From positions 1-64,000 of the forward strand of contig NZ_BMTN01000026.1 of NCBI RefSeq assembly GCF_014649695.1: a stretch of 64,000 nucleotides of DNA. The letters are read 5' to 3'. Below are positions 50,051 through 59,022 of the stretch, piece after piece (the stretch's first letter is position 1; every line of letters begins with the position of its first letter). This DNA comes from Streptomyces kurssanovii. GTDB taxonomy: Bacteria; Actinomycetota; Actinomycetes; Streptomycetales; Streptomycetaceae. Under the pieces are notes generated by a model that saw only the letters and a program-made list of their open reading frames with translations, ran no database searches and was not told the origin of the DNA. The translations under genes were made by a program, and so were the position numbers.

Positions 50051-51040
50051 GTGCTCATCGACACCTACGGCCGAGTGGCCACTGACCTGCGCGTTTCTCT
50101 GACGGACCGGTGCAATCTGCGGTGTACGTACTGTATGCCGGAAGAGGGCCTGCAGTGGCTGGCCAAGCCCGATCTGCTCACCGATGACGAAATCGTCCGG
50201 CTGATCCGCATCGCCGTCACCGACCTCGGCATCACCGAGGTGCGCTTCACCGGCGGTGAGCCGCTGCTGCGGCCGGGACTGGTCGGCATCGTCGAGCGCT
50301 GCGCCGCCCTGGAGCCCCGCCCCAAGATGTCCCTCACCACCAACGGCATCGGGCTCAAGCGCACCGCCGCGGCCCTCAAGGCCGCCGGCCTCGACCGGGT
50401 CAACGTCTCCCTGGACACCTTGCGGCCCGACGTCTTCAAGACCCTCACCCGCCGCGACCGCCACCACGACGTGCTCGACGGCCTCGAAGCCGCCCGCGCC
50501 GCCGGCCTGACCCCGGTCAAGGTCAACACCGTCCTGATGCCCGGGTTGAACGACGACGAGGCACCCGACCTGCTCGCCTGGGCCGTGGAGAACGACTACG
50601 AACTGCGTTTCATCGAGCAGATGCCGCTCGACGCGCAGCACGGGTGGAAGCGTGACGGCATGATCACCGCGGGGGACATCCTCCAGTCCTTGCGGACGCG
50701 CTTCACCCTCACCCCCGAAGGCGACGCCGCGCGCGGATCCGCGCCGGCGGAGCGGTGGCTCGTCGACGGCGGGCCGCAGCGGGTCGGCGTCATCGCCTCC
50801 GTCACCCGTCCGTTCTGCCGCGCCTGCGACCGGACCCGGCTCACCGCCGACGGTCAGGTGCGCACCTGCCTCTTCGCCACCGAGGAGACCGACCTGCGGG
50901 CGGCGCTGCGCTCGGAGGCGCCCGACGAGGAGATCGCCCGCATCTGGCGGCTGGCGATGTGGGGCAAGAAGGCCGGATCCGGTCTCGACGACCCGTCGTT
51001 CCTGCAGCCGGAGCGTCCCATGTCAGCCATCGGCGGCTGA
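50051..51040 (+). CDS. moaA: GTP 3',8-cyclase (molybdenum cofactor biosynthesis)
   Basis: A 329-residue radical-SAM enzyme for the first step of molybdopterin synthesis. The N-terminal [4Fe-4S] motif CNLRCTYC has Cys at 21, 25 and 28; VRFTGGEPLLR follows. The C-terminal cluster ligands are FCRACDRTRLTADGQVRTCLF, and the protein ends in the essential GG pair (SAIGG). GTG start. Its last 18 bases overlap the end of a convergent small gene. Other moa genes are not in the window. Confidence 0.96.
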   Translation: MLIDTYGRVATDLRVSLTDRCNLRCTYCMPEEGLQWLAKPDLLTDDEIVRLIRIAVTDLGITEVRFTGGEPLLRPGLVGIVERCAALEPRPKMSLTTNGIGLKRTAAALKAAGLDRVNVSLDTLRPDVFKTLTRRDRHHDVLDGLEAARAAGLTPVKVNTVLMPGLNDDEAPDLLAWAVENDYELRFIEQMPLDAQHGWKRDGMITAGDILQSLRTRFTLTPEGDAARGSAPAERWLVDGGPQRVGVIASVTRPFCRACDRTRLTADGQVRTCLFATEETDLRAALRSEAPDEEIARIWRLAMWGKKAGSGLDDPSFLQPERPMSAIGG

Positions 51041-51271
51041 CCCGGCCCCGGCACCCCGCTCCCACTCCTCCAGCGTCACGACGTCCTTCAGGAAACCGCG
51101 CACCCCGAGGAACTGGGACAGGTGCTCGCGGTGCTCGTCGCACGCCAGCCACGTCTTGCGGCGGTCCGGAGTGTGCAGTTTCGGGTTGTTCCAGGCGAGG
51201 ACCCAGACGGCGCCGGTACGGCAGCCCTTGGCAGAGCAGATCGGGGTTTCGTCACTCACCGGAGGATTCAC
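51023..51271 (-). CDS. small conserved protein with Cys pairs
   Basis: An 82-residue protein: ICSAKGCRTGAVWVLAWNNPKLHTPDRRKTWLACDEHREHLSQFLGVRGFLKDVVTLEEW. The CSAKGC, ACDEH and nearby His residues suggest one zinc site. It is a conserved Streptomyces protein with no function I recognise. The start may be a GTG four codons in (51259). It converges on moaA with an 18-base overlap of coding ends. Confidence 0.72.
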   Translation of the reverse strand: MNPPVSDETPICSAKGCRTGAVWVLAWNNPKLHTPDRRKTWLACDEHREHLSQFLGVRGFLKDVVTLEEWERGAGAGSAADG

Positions 51272-51293
51272 GGGATCATTGTCCCAGCATGAC

Positions 51294-51329
51294 GACGCCG
51301 AGCAGCCACGGGGGGAGCTGCCCGGCGTC
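51294..51329 (-). terminator. terminator of the DUF3099 gene
   Basis: GACGCCG/CGGCGTC and GCAGC/GCTGC pair with one internal mismatch, giving about 12 base pairs, between the DUF3099 gene and the small Cys gene on the minus strand. Confidence 0.6.
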
Positions 51330-51462
51330 GGTCCGTCGCTCCGACGGGGGATGCGGAGCGCGTACGCAGTATGTCACGGGGGACAGGGTGAGGTGCACCG
51401 GAACTTCATGATTGATCTGAGCTTTTCTTGAGCTTCGAAGACCCGCCGGACACCGCCCGTGA

Positions 51463-51837
51463 TCAGCGCTGCCCGGCCCCCGGACGGTCCTCCTGGAAGG
51501 ACTCCGCCTCCGGCTCCGGTTCCGCCTCCCGCTGCTCGGGGGCGGCCTCGACGGCCGGCCGGGCCGGGGGCTCGACGAACGTCGAGGGGAGCGAAGGGGC
51601 GTTCTCCCGCCCCGCGTTGGCGATGACGACGGAGATGTACGGCAGCAGCACACCGAGCGCCAGCGCCACGATCGCCACATGGCGTTCCACGTTCCACAGC
51701 ACCGCCGCGAGGATCACGGCGACCGTCCTGATCGACATCGAGATCACATAGCGGCGCTGCCTGCCGCGGACGTCGTCGGCGAGGCCCTGCCGTGCGCCGG
51801 TGATCCGGAAGACCTCGGTCCCACCGTGCTTCCGCAT
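51463..51837 (-). CDS. DUF3099 membrane protein
   Basis: A 124-residue protein. VFRITGARQGLADDVRGRQRRYVISMSIRTVAVILAAVLWNVERHVAIVALALGVLLPYISVVIANAG contains a conserved cytoplasmic head and two transmembrane helices, the DUF3099 pattern. A Pro/Glu-rich tail follows (VEAAPEQREAEPEPEAESFQ). The ATG at 51837 is preceded by GGAG; another in-frame ATG at 51882 would add 15 residues. Function unknown. Confidence 0.8.
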   Translation of the reverse strand: MRKHGGTEVFRITGARQGLADDVRGRQRRYVISMSIRTVAVILAAVLWNVERHVAIVALALGVLLPYISVVIANAGRENAPSLPSTFVEPPARPAVEAAPEQREAEPEPEAESFQEDRPGAGQR

Positions 51838-52065
51838 CGTGCTCCACCACCCGTTTCCCCGTGCCGGACCTTCGGCGGACATTCCCCTGCTCCGATCCTC
51901 CACGGTACGCCCGGGCTGCGCCGCGTTCGAGCGCGGGGCGGCCCTTAAGTCTGCGTGCCCGGCCTGCGCCGACGCACGTACGGCTGACCCCGACATGCGT
52001 CGTACGGCCCACGGGCCGAGACTGGCGACGGAACTGCTCACGCAAGGCCGGACAAGGAGGCAGCC

Positions 52066-52344
52066 ATGGGCTGGTTGTGGGCGATCATCGTGGGATTCGT
52101 GCTGGGCCTGCTGGCGAAAGCGATCATCCCGGGCAAGCAGCACAGTCCGCTGTGGCTGACCACCATCTTCGGCATCATCGGCGCCGTCATCGGCAACGCC
52201 GTCGCCCGTGGTTTCGGCATCGCGGAGACCAGTGGCATCGACTGGGGCCGCCACGCACTTCAGCTCGCGGCTGCCATCGTCATCGTCTTTCTGGGCGACA
52301 TGGCCTACACCTCCGCCCGCGGCAAGAAACAGCATCGCGCCTGA
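52066..52344 (+). CDS. GlsB/YeaQ/YmgE family membrane protein
   Basis: A 92-residue protein with three hydrophobic helices: GWLWAIIVGFVLGLLAKAIIPG, LWLTTIFGIIGAVIGNAVA and RHALQLAAAIVIVFLGDMAYTS. This is the transglycosylase-associated / GlsB family, linked in other bacteria to general stress. AAGGAGG precedes the ATG at the right distance. It stands alone, convergent with tyrS. Confidence 0.88.
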   Translation: MGWLWAIIVGFVLGLLAKAIIPGKQHSPLWLTTIFGIIGAVIGNAVARGFGIAETSGIDWGRHALQLAAAIVIVFLGDMAYTSARGKKQHRA

Positions 52345-52351
52345 CGAACAC

Positions 52352-52389
52352 CCGTGGCCGGGTGGGCGAGCACGCCCACCCGGCCACGG
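52352..52389. terminator. strong bidirectional terminator
   Basis: CCGTGGCCGGGTGGGCG and CGCCCACCCGGCCACGG are perfect 17-base complements with an AGCA loop, between the convergent GlsB and tyrS genes. Confidence 0.88.
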
Positions 52390-52464
52390 CATGTCCTGCT
52401 CCGGGCATCGGTGCCCGGGTAGGTGCTGCTCCCGGTCAGCCGGCCACGGCAGGTCCCGCTCAGG

Positions 52465-53733
52465 TCAGCCGGCCGCGACCTCGACCGCCGCCAGGTTCTT
52501 CTTGCCCCGGCGCAGGACCAGCCAGCGGCCGTGCAGCAGGTCGTCACCGGCCACCACCGCGTCCTCGGCGGTCACCTTCACGTTGTTCACGTAGGCGCCG
52601 CCCTCCTTCACCGTGCGGCGGGCGGCGGACTTGCTCGGCGCCAGACCGACCTCGGTGAACAGATCGACCACCGGCAGCAGCTCGCCGACCCGCGCGTGCG
52701 GCAGCTCGGCGAGGGCGGCACGCAGGGTCGCCTCGTCCAGGTCCGCCAGCTCGCCCTGACCGAACAGGGCCCGGGAGGCGTTGATCACCGCGGCGCACTG
52801 GTCCGCGCCGTGCACCAGCGTCGTCAGCTCCTCCGCCAGCGCGCGTTGCGCGGCCCGTGCCTGCGGCCGCTCCTCCGTCTGCTTCTCCAGCTCCTCGAGC
52901 TCCTCGCGGCTCTTGAAGCTCAGGACACGCATGTAGCGGGAGATGTCCCGGTCGTCCGTGTTCAGCCAGAACTGGTAGAACGCGTACGGCGTCGTCATCT
53001 CCGGGTCGAGCCAGAGCGTTCCCGTCTCGGACTTGCCGAACTTGGTGCCGTCCGCCTTGGTCATCAGCGGCGTGGCCAGGGCGTGCACCTCGGCGTCCGG
53101 CTCGAGCCGGTGGATCAGGTCCAGTCCCGCGGTCAGGTTGCCCCACTGGTCGCTGCCGCCCTGCTGCAGGGTGCAGCCGTAGCGGCGGTACAGCTCCAGG
53201 AAGTCCATGCCCTGCAGCAGCTGGTAGCTGAACTCCGTGTAGCTGATGCCCTGCTCGGACTCCAGGCGGCGGGCGACCGAGTCCTTGGTGAGCATCTTGT
53301 TGACGCGGAAGTGCTTGCCGATGTCCCGCAGGAACTCGATCGCGGACATGCCCGCGGTCCAGTCCAGGTTGTTCACCATGATCGCCGCGTTGTCGCCCTC
53401 GAAGGACAGGTACGGCTCGATCTGCGAACGCAGCCGGTCGACCCAGCGCCCGATCGTCTCCGGATCGTTCAGCGTGCGCTCCGCGGTCGGCCGCGGGTCG
53501 CCGATCTGCCCCGTCGCCCCGCCGACCAGCGCGAGCGGGCGGTGCCCGGCCTGCTGGAGGCGGCGGATGGTGAGCACCTGCACCAGGTGACCGACGTGCA
53601 GGCTCGCCGCGGTGGGGTCGAAGCCGCAATAGAACGTGACAGGACCGTCCGCGAGAGCCTTGCGCAGGGCCTCTTCGTCGGTGGACTGGGCCATCAGCCC
53701 GCGCCACTTCAGCTCGTCGACGATGTCCGTCAC
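52465..53733 (-). CDS. tyrS: tyrosyl-tRNA synthetase
   Basis: A 422-residue class I aminoacyl-tRNA synthetase. The nucleotide-binding motif is [12 protein letters not shown] (HVGH at 46-49, the HIGH equivalent) and KFGKSETG is the KMSKS equivalent. Tyrosine recognition segments FYCGFDP and [14 protein letters not shown] are present, and a C-terminal S4-like RNA-binding domain ([45 protein letters not shown]) ends it. Housekeeping gene; no T-box leader is seen upstream. Confidence 0.97.
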   Translation of the reverse strand: MTDIVDELKWRGLMAQSTDEEALRKALADGPVTFYCGFDPTAASLHVGHLVQVLTIRRLQQAGHRPLALVGGATGQIGDPRPTAERTLNDPETIGRWVDRLRSQIEPYLSFEGDNAAIMVNNLDWTAGMSAIEFLRDIGKHFRVNKMLTKDSVARRLESEQGISYTEFSYQLLQGMDFLELYRRYGCTLQQGGSDQWGNLTAGLDLIHRLEPDAEVHALATPLMTKADGTKFGKSETGTLWLDPEMTTPYAFYQFWLNTDDRDISRYMRVLSFKSREELEELEKQTEERPQARAAQRALAEELTTLVHGADQCAAVINASRALFGQGELADLDEATLRAALAELPHARVGELLPVVDLFTEVGLAPSKSAARRTVKEGGAYVNNVKVTAEDAVVAGDDLLHGRWLVLRRGKKNLAAVEVAAG

Positions 53734-53766
53734 GGTGTCGTGTCTCCTTGGAACAGTGGAAACCCC

Positions 53767-53797
53767 ACTGGGTGGTAGCGGGGCGCTACCACCCAGT
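53767..53797 (-). terminator. terminator of the tldD-tldE operon
   Basis: ACTGGGTGGTAGCG and CGCTACCACCCAGT are perfect 14-base complements with a GGG loop, between tldE and tyrS on the minus strand. Confidence 0.8.
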
Positions 53798-53838
53798 CTA
53801 TTGGTGACCGGGGGCCGGGCCGACCGGATATCCGGCGC

Positions 53839-55233
53839 TCACACGCCCTTGCTCACCGAGCTCATGTTGAAGTCCGGCACCCGCAGCGCGGGCATCGAGG
53901 CCCGGGTGAACCAGTCGCCCCACTCGCGCGGCAGCGTCTTCTCGCTCCGCCCGGCCTCCGCCGCCCGCGACAGCAGATCGACGGGCGACTCGTTGAAGCG
54001 GAAGTTGTTGACCTCGCCGACGACCTCGCCGTTCTCCACCAGATACACGCCGTCCCTGGTCAGACCGGTCAGCAGCAGCGTCGCCGGGTCGACCTCGCGG
54101 ATGTACCAGAGGCATGTCAGCAGCAGGCCGCGGGCCGTGCCGGCCACCATCTCCTCCAGGCTGCGCTCACCGCCGCCGTCCAGGATGAGGTTCCCCGCGC
54201 CGGGCGCCACCGGCAGTCCGGTCAGACCGGCGCTGTGCCGGGTGGTCACCAGACGATCGAGCTTTCCGTCCCGCACCCAGTCCGTCGTCGTGATCGGCAG
54301 ACCGTTGTCGAAGACGGAGGCGTCGTCGCCGGAGGAGTGCGCGATCACGAACGGCGCCGACTCCAGGCCCGGCTCGTGCGGGTCGCTGCGCAGGGTCAGC
54401 GGAAGGGGGGACAGCGTCTCCCCGACGCGGGTGCCGCCGCCCGGCCTGGAGAAGACCGTGCGGCCCTCCGCCGCGTCGCGGGCCGCGGACGACCACATCT
54501 GGTAGATCAGCAGGTCGGCCACGGCGGTGGGCGGCAGAAGCGTCTCGTACCGGCCCGCGGGCAGCTCGGTCCGGCGCTGCGCCCAGACCAGGCGCTGCGC
54601 CAGTTCGGCGTCCATGACGGCCGGGTCGACGTCCTTGAAGTCCCGCGTGGAGCGGCCCGCCCACGCCGAGCGCGTACGGTCCGGGGACTTGGCGTTCAGC
54701 TCGAGGGTGCCGTTCGGCTGGTCGTGCCGCAGCCGCAGTCCGGTGGAGGTGCCCACATAGGTGGAGGTCATCTCGTGGTTGGCGAAGCCGTACAGCTCCC
54801 GGCCGCCGGCCCGGGCCCGCGCGAAGGCCTCTCCGAGGGCGGGGGCGAAGTCGGCGAACACGGCCGAGGTGGTCTCGGCGGGAGCGTCCGTGAAGTCGGG
54901 GGACGCGGGCGTGCCCTCGACCAGCGGCTGGGCGTCCTCGGCGGGACCGGCGCCGCGGGCGGCCGCCTCGGCGGCGCGCACCAGCGGCTCGAGGTCGGCG
55001 GCGGTCACCGCGGACCGGGACACCACACCGGAGGCGGTTCCCTCGGCACCGTCGACGGTCGCGATGACGGTGAGGGTGCGGCCGCGGGTGACGCCGTTGG
55101 TGGTCAGGGCGTTGCCGGCCCAGCGCAGATTGGCGGACGACTCCTCGTCGGCGATGACGACGCAGCCGTCGGCGGTGGACAGCTCGAGAGCCCGCTCGAC
55201 GATCTCGTGCGGCTTGCTCGTACGGGGGCTCAT
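53839..55233 (-). CDS. tldE: metalloprotease TldE/PmbA-type subunit
   Basis: A 464-residue member of the TldD/PmbA family without a zinc motif, the pattern of the TldE half of the heterodimer. Recognisable parts are NLRWAGNALTTNGVTRGRTLTVIA, the LYGFANHEMTSTYVGTSTGLRLRHDQPNG segment, SGDDASVFDNGLPITTTDWVRDGKLDRLVTTR and TCLWYIREVDPATLLLTGLTRDGVYLVENGEVVGEVNNFRFNESPVDLL. It starts four bases before the tldD stop. TldD/TldE cleaves unfolded peptides and matures some RiPPs; the role here is probably general. Confidence 0.92.
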   Translation of the reverse strand: MSPRTSKPHEIVERALELSTADGCVVIADEESSANLRWAGNALTTNGVTRGRTLTVIATVDGAEGTASGVVSRSAVTAADLEPLVRAAEAAARGAGPAEDAQPLVEGTPASPDFTDAPAETTSAVFADFAPALGEAFARARAGGRELYGFANHEMTSTYVGTSTGLRLRHDQPNGTLELNAKSPDRTRSAWAGRSTRDFKDVDPAVMDAELAQRLVWAQRRTELPAGRYETLLPPTAVADLLIYQMWSSAARDAAEGRTVFSRPGGGTRVGETLSPLPLTLRSDPHEPGLESAPFVIAHSSGDDASVFDNGLPITTTDWVRDGKLDRLVTTRHSAGLTGLPVAPGAGNLILDGGGERSLEEMVAGTARGLLLTCLWYIREVDPATLLLTGLTRDGVYLVENGEVVGEVNNFRFNESPVDLLSRAAEAGRSEKTLPREWGDWFTRASMPALRVPDFNMSSVSKGV

Positions 55234-56753
55234 CGGCCGGCCTCCTGCGTGGTGTTCAGAATGTTGACGCCCCGGAAGAGGGCGGAGGGGCAGCCGTGGG
55301 AGACCGCGGCGACCTGGCCCGGCTGGGCCTTCCCACAGTTGAACGCGCCGCCGAGCACATAGGTCTGCGGGCCGCCGACCTGCTCCATGGACCCCCAGAA
55401 CTCGGTGGTCGTCGCCTGGTACGCGACGTCCCGGAGCTGTCCGGCCAGCCGGCCGTTCTCGATCCGGAAGAACCGCTGCCCGGTGAACTGGAAGTTGTAG
55501 CGCTGCATGTCGATGGACCACGATCGGTCGCCGACCACGTAGATCCCGCGCTCGACCCCGCCGATCAGGTCCTCCGTCGACAGGCCGCCCGGATCCGGGC
55601 GGAGCGACACGTTCGCCATCCGCTGCACCGGGACGTGCGCGGGGGAGTCGGCGTAGGCGCAGCCGTTGGACCGGCCGAGGTTCGTCAGCTTCGCGATCCG
55701 CCGGTCCAGCTGGTAGCCGACCAGCGTGCCGTCCTTGACCAGGTCCCAGCTCTGCGCCTCGACGCCCTCGTCGTCGTACCCGATCGTCGCCAGCCCGTGC
55801 TCGGCCGTGCGGTCGCCGGTCACGTTCATCACGGACGAGCCGTACGCCAGTTTCCCCAGCTGGTCGAAGGTCGCGAACGAGGTCCCCGCGTACGCGGCCT
55901 CGTAGCCGAGCGCCCGGTCCAGCTCGGTGGCGTGGCCGATCGACTCGTGGATCGTCAGCCACAGGTTCGACGGGTCGACCACCAGGTCGTAGCGGCCGGA
56001 CTCGACGCTCGGCGCGCGCATCTTCTCCGCCAGCAGTCCGGGGATCTCCTCCAGCTCCCGGTCCCAGTCCCAGCCCGTGCCGGTCAGGTACTCCCAGCCG
56101 CGGCCGGCCGGCGGCGCGATCGTGCGCATCGAGTCGAACTCGCCGCTGGTGCCGTCGACGGCGACCGCGGTGAGCTGCGGGTGCAGCCGGACCCGCTGCT
56201 GGGTGGTGACGGTGCCGGCCGTGTCCGCGTAGAACTTGTTCTCGTGGACGGTGAGCAGCGACGCGTCCACGTGCGCCACGCCGTCCGCCCGCAGCAGCCG
56301 GCCGCTGAAGTCGGCGAGCAGCGCGGTCTTCTCCTCGTCGGGTACCTCGAAGGGGTCCATCTCGTACGACGAGACCCACGTCTTCTCCGAGTGCACCGGC
56401 TCGTCCGCCAGCTCCACCCGCTCGTCGGACCCGGCCGCCGCGATCACCTTCGCCGACAGCTTCGCCATCGCCACCGCCTGGCCCGCGACCCGTGCCGCGG
56501 CGTCCATGGTCAGATCCACCCCCGAGGCGAAGCCCCACGCACCGCCGTGCACGACGCGCACGGCGTACCCGAGGTCCGTGGTGTCGGAGGAACCGGCGAG
56601 CTTGGCGTCACGCAGCCGCCAGGACGCGCTGCGTACGCGCTCGAGACGGAAGTCGGCGTGCTCGGCGCCGAGCGCGCGGGCCCGGGCGAGTGCCGCGTCG
56701 GCGAGCGCCCGCAGCGGCAGCGCCGTGAAGGCTTCGTCGATGGAATGAGGCAC
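55230..56753 (-). CDS. tldD: metalloprotease TldD subunit
   Basis: A 507-residue zinc metalloprotease. The active site is LTIHESIGHATELDRALGYEAAYAGTSFA, with HESIGH (269-274) corresponding to the HExxxH zinc motif; a later Cys-bearing SNGCAYADSPAHVPVQRMANVSLRPD and DLIGGVERGIYVVGDRSWSIDMQRYNFQFTGQRFFRIENGRLAGQLRDVAYQ are TldD hallmarks. GTG 56753 is chosen because AGGAGA lies six bases upstream. First gene of the tldD-tldE operon. Confidence 0.94.
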   Translation of the reverse strand: MPHSIDEAFTALPLRALADAALARARALGAEHADFRLERVRSASWRLRDAKLAGSSDTTDLGYAVRVVHGGAWGFASGVDLTMDAAARVAGQAVAMAKLSAKVIAAAGSDERVELADEPVHSEKTWVSSYEMDPFEVPDEEKTALLADFSGRLLRADGVAHVDASLLTVHENKFYADTAGTVTTQQRVRLHPQLTAVAVDGTSGEFDSMRTIAPPAGRGWEYLTGTGWDWDRELEEIPGLLAEKMRAPSVESGRYDLVVDPSNLWLTIHESIGHATELDRALGYEAAYAGTSFATFDQLGKLAYGSSVMNVTGDRTAEHGLATIGYDDEGVEAQSWDLVKDGTLVGYQLDRRIAKLTNLGRSNGCAYADSPAHVPVQRMANVSLRPDPGGLSTEDLIGGVERGIYVVGDRSWSIDMQRYNFQFTGQRFFRIENGRLAGQLRDVAYQATTTEFWGSMEQVGGPQTYVLGGAFNCGKAQPGQVAAVSHGCPSALFRGVNILNTTQEAGR

Positions 56754-56982
56754 GGATGTCTCCTGTCGTCGCGACGGGTCGCCCCGATCATGTCGCGACG
56801 AGGGGCCTGTTGCCCAGCGGGTTGTGAAGGATGCCGCGCGGCCCTCTTCTGTAGGGACCCGACAGTGACTGATCTGCGGCGCTGTCAGGGACCGATTCCC
56901 CGTACGACGGACCGGACCGATAGGTTTTCGGGTAGTCGCCTGGCTGCCAGGTGCTCCAGACCACTGACGAAAGGGTGATCCG

Positions 56983-57702
56983 TTGAGCCGCTCGGTTCTC
57001 GTCACCGGAGGAAACCGGGGCATCGGCCTCGCCATCGCCCGCGCTTTCGCCGAGAACGGCGACAAGGTCGCCATCACCTACCGGTCGGGCGAGCCGCCCG
57101 CCGAGCTCGTCGAGGCGGGCTGCCTGCCCGTCCGCTGCGACATCACGGACGCCGAGCAGGTGGAGCAGGCCTACAAGGAGATCGAGGAGAAGCACGGCAA
57201 TGTGGAGGTGCTGGTCGCCAACGCCGGCATCACCAAGGACCAGCTGCTGATGCGGATGTCGGAGGACGACTTCACCTCCGTCCTCGACACCAACCTCACC
57301 GGCACCTTCCGGGTCGTCAAGCGCGCCAACCGCGGCATGCTGCGCGCCAAGAAGGGCCGTGTCGTGCTGATCTCCTCCGTCGTCGGGCTGCTGGGCTCGG
57401 CCGGGCAGGCCAACTACGCCGCCTCGAAGGCCGGCCTGGTGGGCTTCGCCCGTTCGCTGGCCCGTGAGCTCGGTTCGCGGAACATCACCTTCAACGTCGT
57501 CGCGCCCGGTTTTGTCGACACCGACATGACGCAGGTGCTCACCGACGAGCAGCGCGCGGGCATCGTCTCGCAGGTGCCGCTCGGCCGTTACGCGAAGCCG
57601 GAGGAGATCGCCGCCGCCGTGCGCTTCCTGGCCTCCGACGACGCCTCGTACATCACTGGAGCCGTCATCCCCGTTGACGGCGGATTGGGCATGGGTCACT
57701 GA
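56983..57702 (+). CDS. fabG: 3-oxoacyl-ACP reductase
   Basis: A 239-residue SDR reducing beta-ketoacyl-ACP in type II fatty acid synthesis. TGGNRGIG (8-15) binds NADPH; the catalytic Ser 132, Tyr 145 and Lys 149 are in VLISSVVGLLGSAGQANYAASKAG; PGFVDTDMTQVLTDEQRAGIVSQVPLGRYAKPEEIAAAVRFLASDDASYITGAVIPVDGGLGMGH is the typical FabG ending. It uses TTG at 56983 with AAGGGTG upstream. The next gene, fabI, starts five bases after its stop: the arrangement also found as mabA-inhA in mycobacteria. Confidence 0.95.
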   Translation: MSRSVLVTGGNRGIGLAIARAFAENGDKVAITYRSGEPPAELVEAGCLPVRCDITDAEQVEQAYKEIEEKHGNVEVLVANAGITKDQLLMRMSEDDFTSVLDTNLTGTFRVVKRANRGMLRAKKGRVVLISSVVGLLGSAGQANYAASKAGLVGFARSLARELGSRNITFNVVAPGFVDTDMTQVLTDEQRAGIVSQVPLGRYAKPEEIAAAVRFLASDDASYITGAVIPVDGGLGMGH

Positions 57703-57706
57703 TCAC

Positions 57707-58474
57707 ATGAGCGGAATTCTCGAGGGCAAGCGCGTCCTGATCACCGGTGTGCTGATGGAGTCCTCCATCGCCTTCCACACCGCCAAGGTGGCCCAGGAGC
57801 AGGGCGCGGAGATCATCCTCACCGCCTTCCCGCGGCCCACCCTGACCGAGCGCATCGCCAGGAAGCTGCCCAGGCCCGCGAAGGTCATCGAGCTCGACGT
57901 CACCAACGACGAGCACCTGGCCCGCGTCGAGGGCATCGTGCGCGAGGAGCTCGGCGGTCTGGACGGTGTCGTCCACTCGATCGGCTTCGCCCCGCAGGAC
58001 GCCCTCGGCGGCAACTTCCTCAACACGCCCTTCGAGTCGGTGTCGACCGCGATGCACGTCTCCGCGTTCTCGCTGAAGTCCCTGACGATGGCCTGCCTGC
58101 CGCTGATGCAGAACGGCGGCTCGGTCGTCGGTCTGACCTTCGACGCACAGTTCGCCTGGCCGCAGTACGACTGGATGGGCCCGGCGAAGGCCGCCCTCGA
58201 GGCCACCAGCCGCTACCTGGCGCGGGACCTCGGCAAGCAGAACGTGCGCTGCAACCTCATCTCGGCCGGTCCGCTCGGCTCGATGGCCGCCAAGTCCATC
58301 CCCGGCTTCTCCGACCTCGCGAAGGTGTGGGACGAGCGCTCCCCGCTCGAGTGGGACATGGCCGACCCGGAGCCGGCCGGCCGGGGTGTCGTCGCCCTGC
58401 TCTCCGACTTCTTCCCGAAGACCACCGGCGAGATCGTCCACGTCGACGGCGGCGTGCACATCATGGGTGCCTGA
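57707..58474 (+). CDS. fabI: enoyl-ACP reductase (NADH)
   Basis: A 255-residue FabI/InhA-type enzyme that completes each fatty-acid elongation cycle. MSGILEGKRVLITGVLMESSIAFHTAKVAQEQGAEI is the NADH-binding start with the characteristic ITGVxxESSIA; VVHSIGFAPQ, LTFDAQFAWPQYDWMGPAKAALEATSRYLARDLG (Tyr and Lys of the active site) and LGSMAAKSIPGFSDL (the triclosan/isoniazid-relevant loop) follow. It is InhA-like in this actinobacterial setting. Confidence 0.95.
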   Translation: MSGILEGKRVLITGVLMESSIAFHTAKVAQEQGAEIILTAFPRPTLTERIARKLPRPAKVIELDVTNDEHLARVEGIVREELGGLDGVVHSIGFAPQDALGGNFLNTPFESVSTAMHVSAFSLKSLTMACLPLMQNGGSVVGLTFDAQFAWPQYDWMGPAKAALEATSRYLARDLGKQNVRCNLISAGPLGSMAAKSIPGFSDLAKVWDERSPLEWDMADPEPAGRGVVALLSDFFPKTTGEIVHVDGGVHIMGA

Positions 58475-58492
58475 CCAGCGCATACGTACACC

Positions 58493-58537
58493 AGGGACGC
58501 CCCGTCCACCGCTTGGCGCGGTGGGCGGGGCGTCCCT
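58493..58537 (+). terminator. terminator of fabG-fabI
   Basis: Arms of 20 bases (58493-58512 and 58518-58537) pair along their whole length, with one G-U pair, around a TTGGC loop just after fabI. Confidence 0.88.
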
Positions 58538-58653
58538 CGTTCGGCCCAGCGGCTGGGCGCCCGGGGGCGAGGGCGGCGATGCTGGAGGAGCACATCTTCC
58601 TTGTGGTGCTGTTGTGGCGCGTGCGCCGCAGCCCGGCCGAGGAGGTCCTGCTC

Positions 58654-59022
58654 GTGCGTACGAAATGGCGCAACGCCTCCGCCCTGGCCGCCGCGACGGT
58701 CCTGGTGTGGGGGATCACCTACACCGCCCTTCAGTTCCGTCAGGAGACGCAGGACCCCCGCCCGGCGCAGCCGTCCTACCAGGCCCGGTGCAGCACCGTC
58801 GTGGAAGGCTCCCGGGTCACCGCCTACTGCCACAACCCCTATCCGGCCGCCGACCGTGTGCGGCTGCACGTCGAGTGCGACCGCTGGTGGGACGTCGACG
58901 CGGACACCGCCCCGGTCCTGCTCCGCCCGGCCGAGTACGGGGAACTGACCGGGCGGTGCTGGAAGGAGATCCGCTCGGTGTGGATCAGCCACCAGCCCCC
59001 GCGGGCCGACGCAGGCACATGA
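58654..59022 (+). CDS. membrane-anchored hypothetical protein
   Basis: A 122-residue protein with one N-terminal hydrophobic helix (ASALAAATVLVWGITYTALQF) and a short extracytoplasmic domain with three Cys (RCSTVV, AYCHNPYP, VECDRWW, GRCWKEI), suggesting disulfides. GTG 58654 is chosen because AGGAGG lies eight bases upstream; an ATG at 58579 is also open. Its last 38 bases overlap the convergent FCD regulator gene. No family recognised. Confidence 0.65.
   Translation: MRTKWRNASALAAATVLVWGITYTALQFRQETQDPRPAQPSYQARCSTVVEGSRVTAYCHNPYPAADRVRLHVECDRWWDVDADTAPVLLRPAEYGELTGRCWKEIRSVWISHQPPRADAGT

Noticed and set aside
51156-51431. 91-codon plus-strand frame after moaA
   Set aside because: It is antisense to the small Cys gene and has no motif or ribosome binding site.
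53734-53766. T-box leader for tyrS
   Set aside because: The gap to the upstream terminator is only about 33 bases, too short for a T-box, and no T-box sequence is seen.
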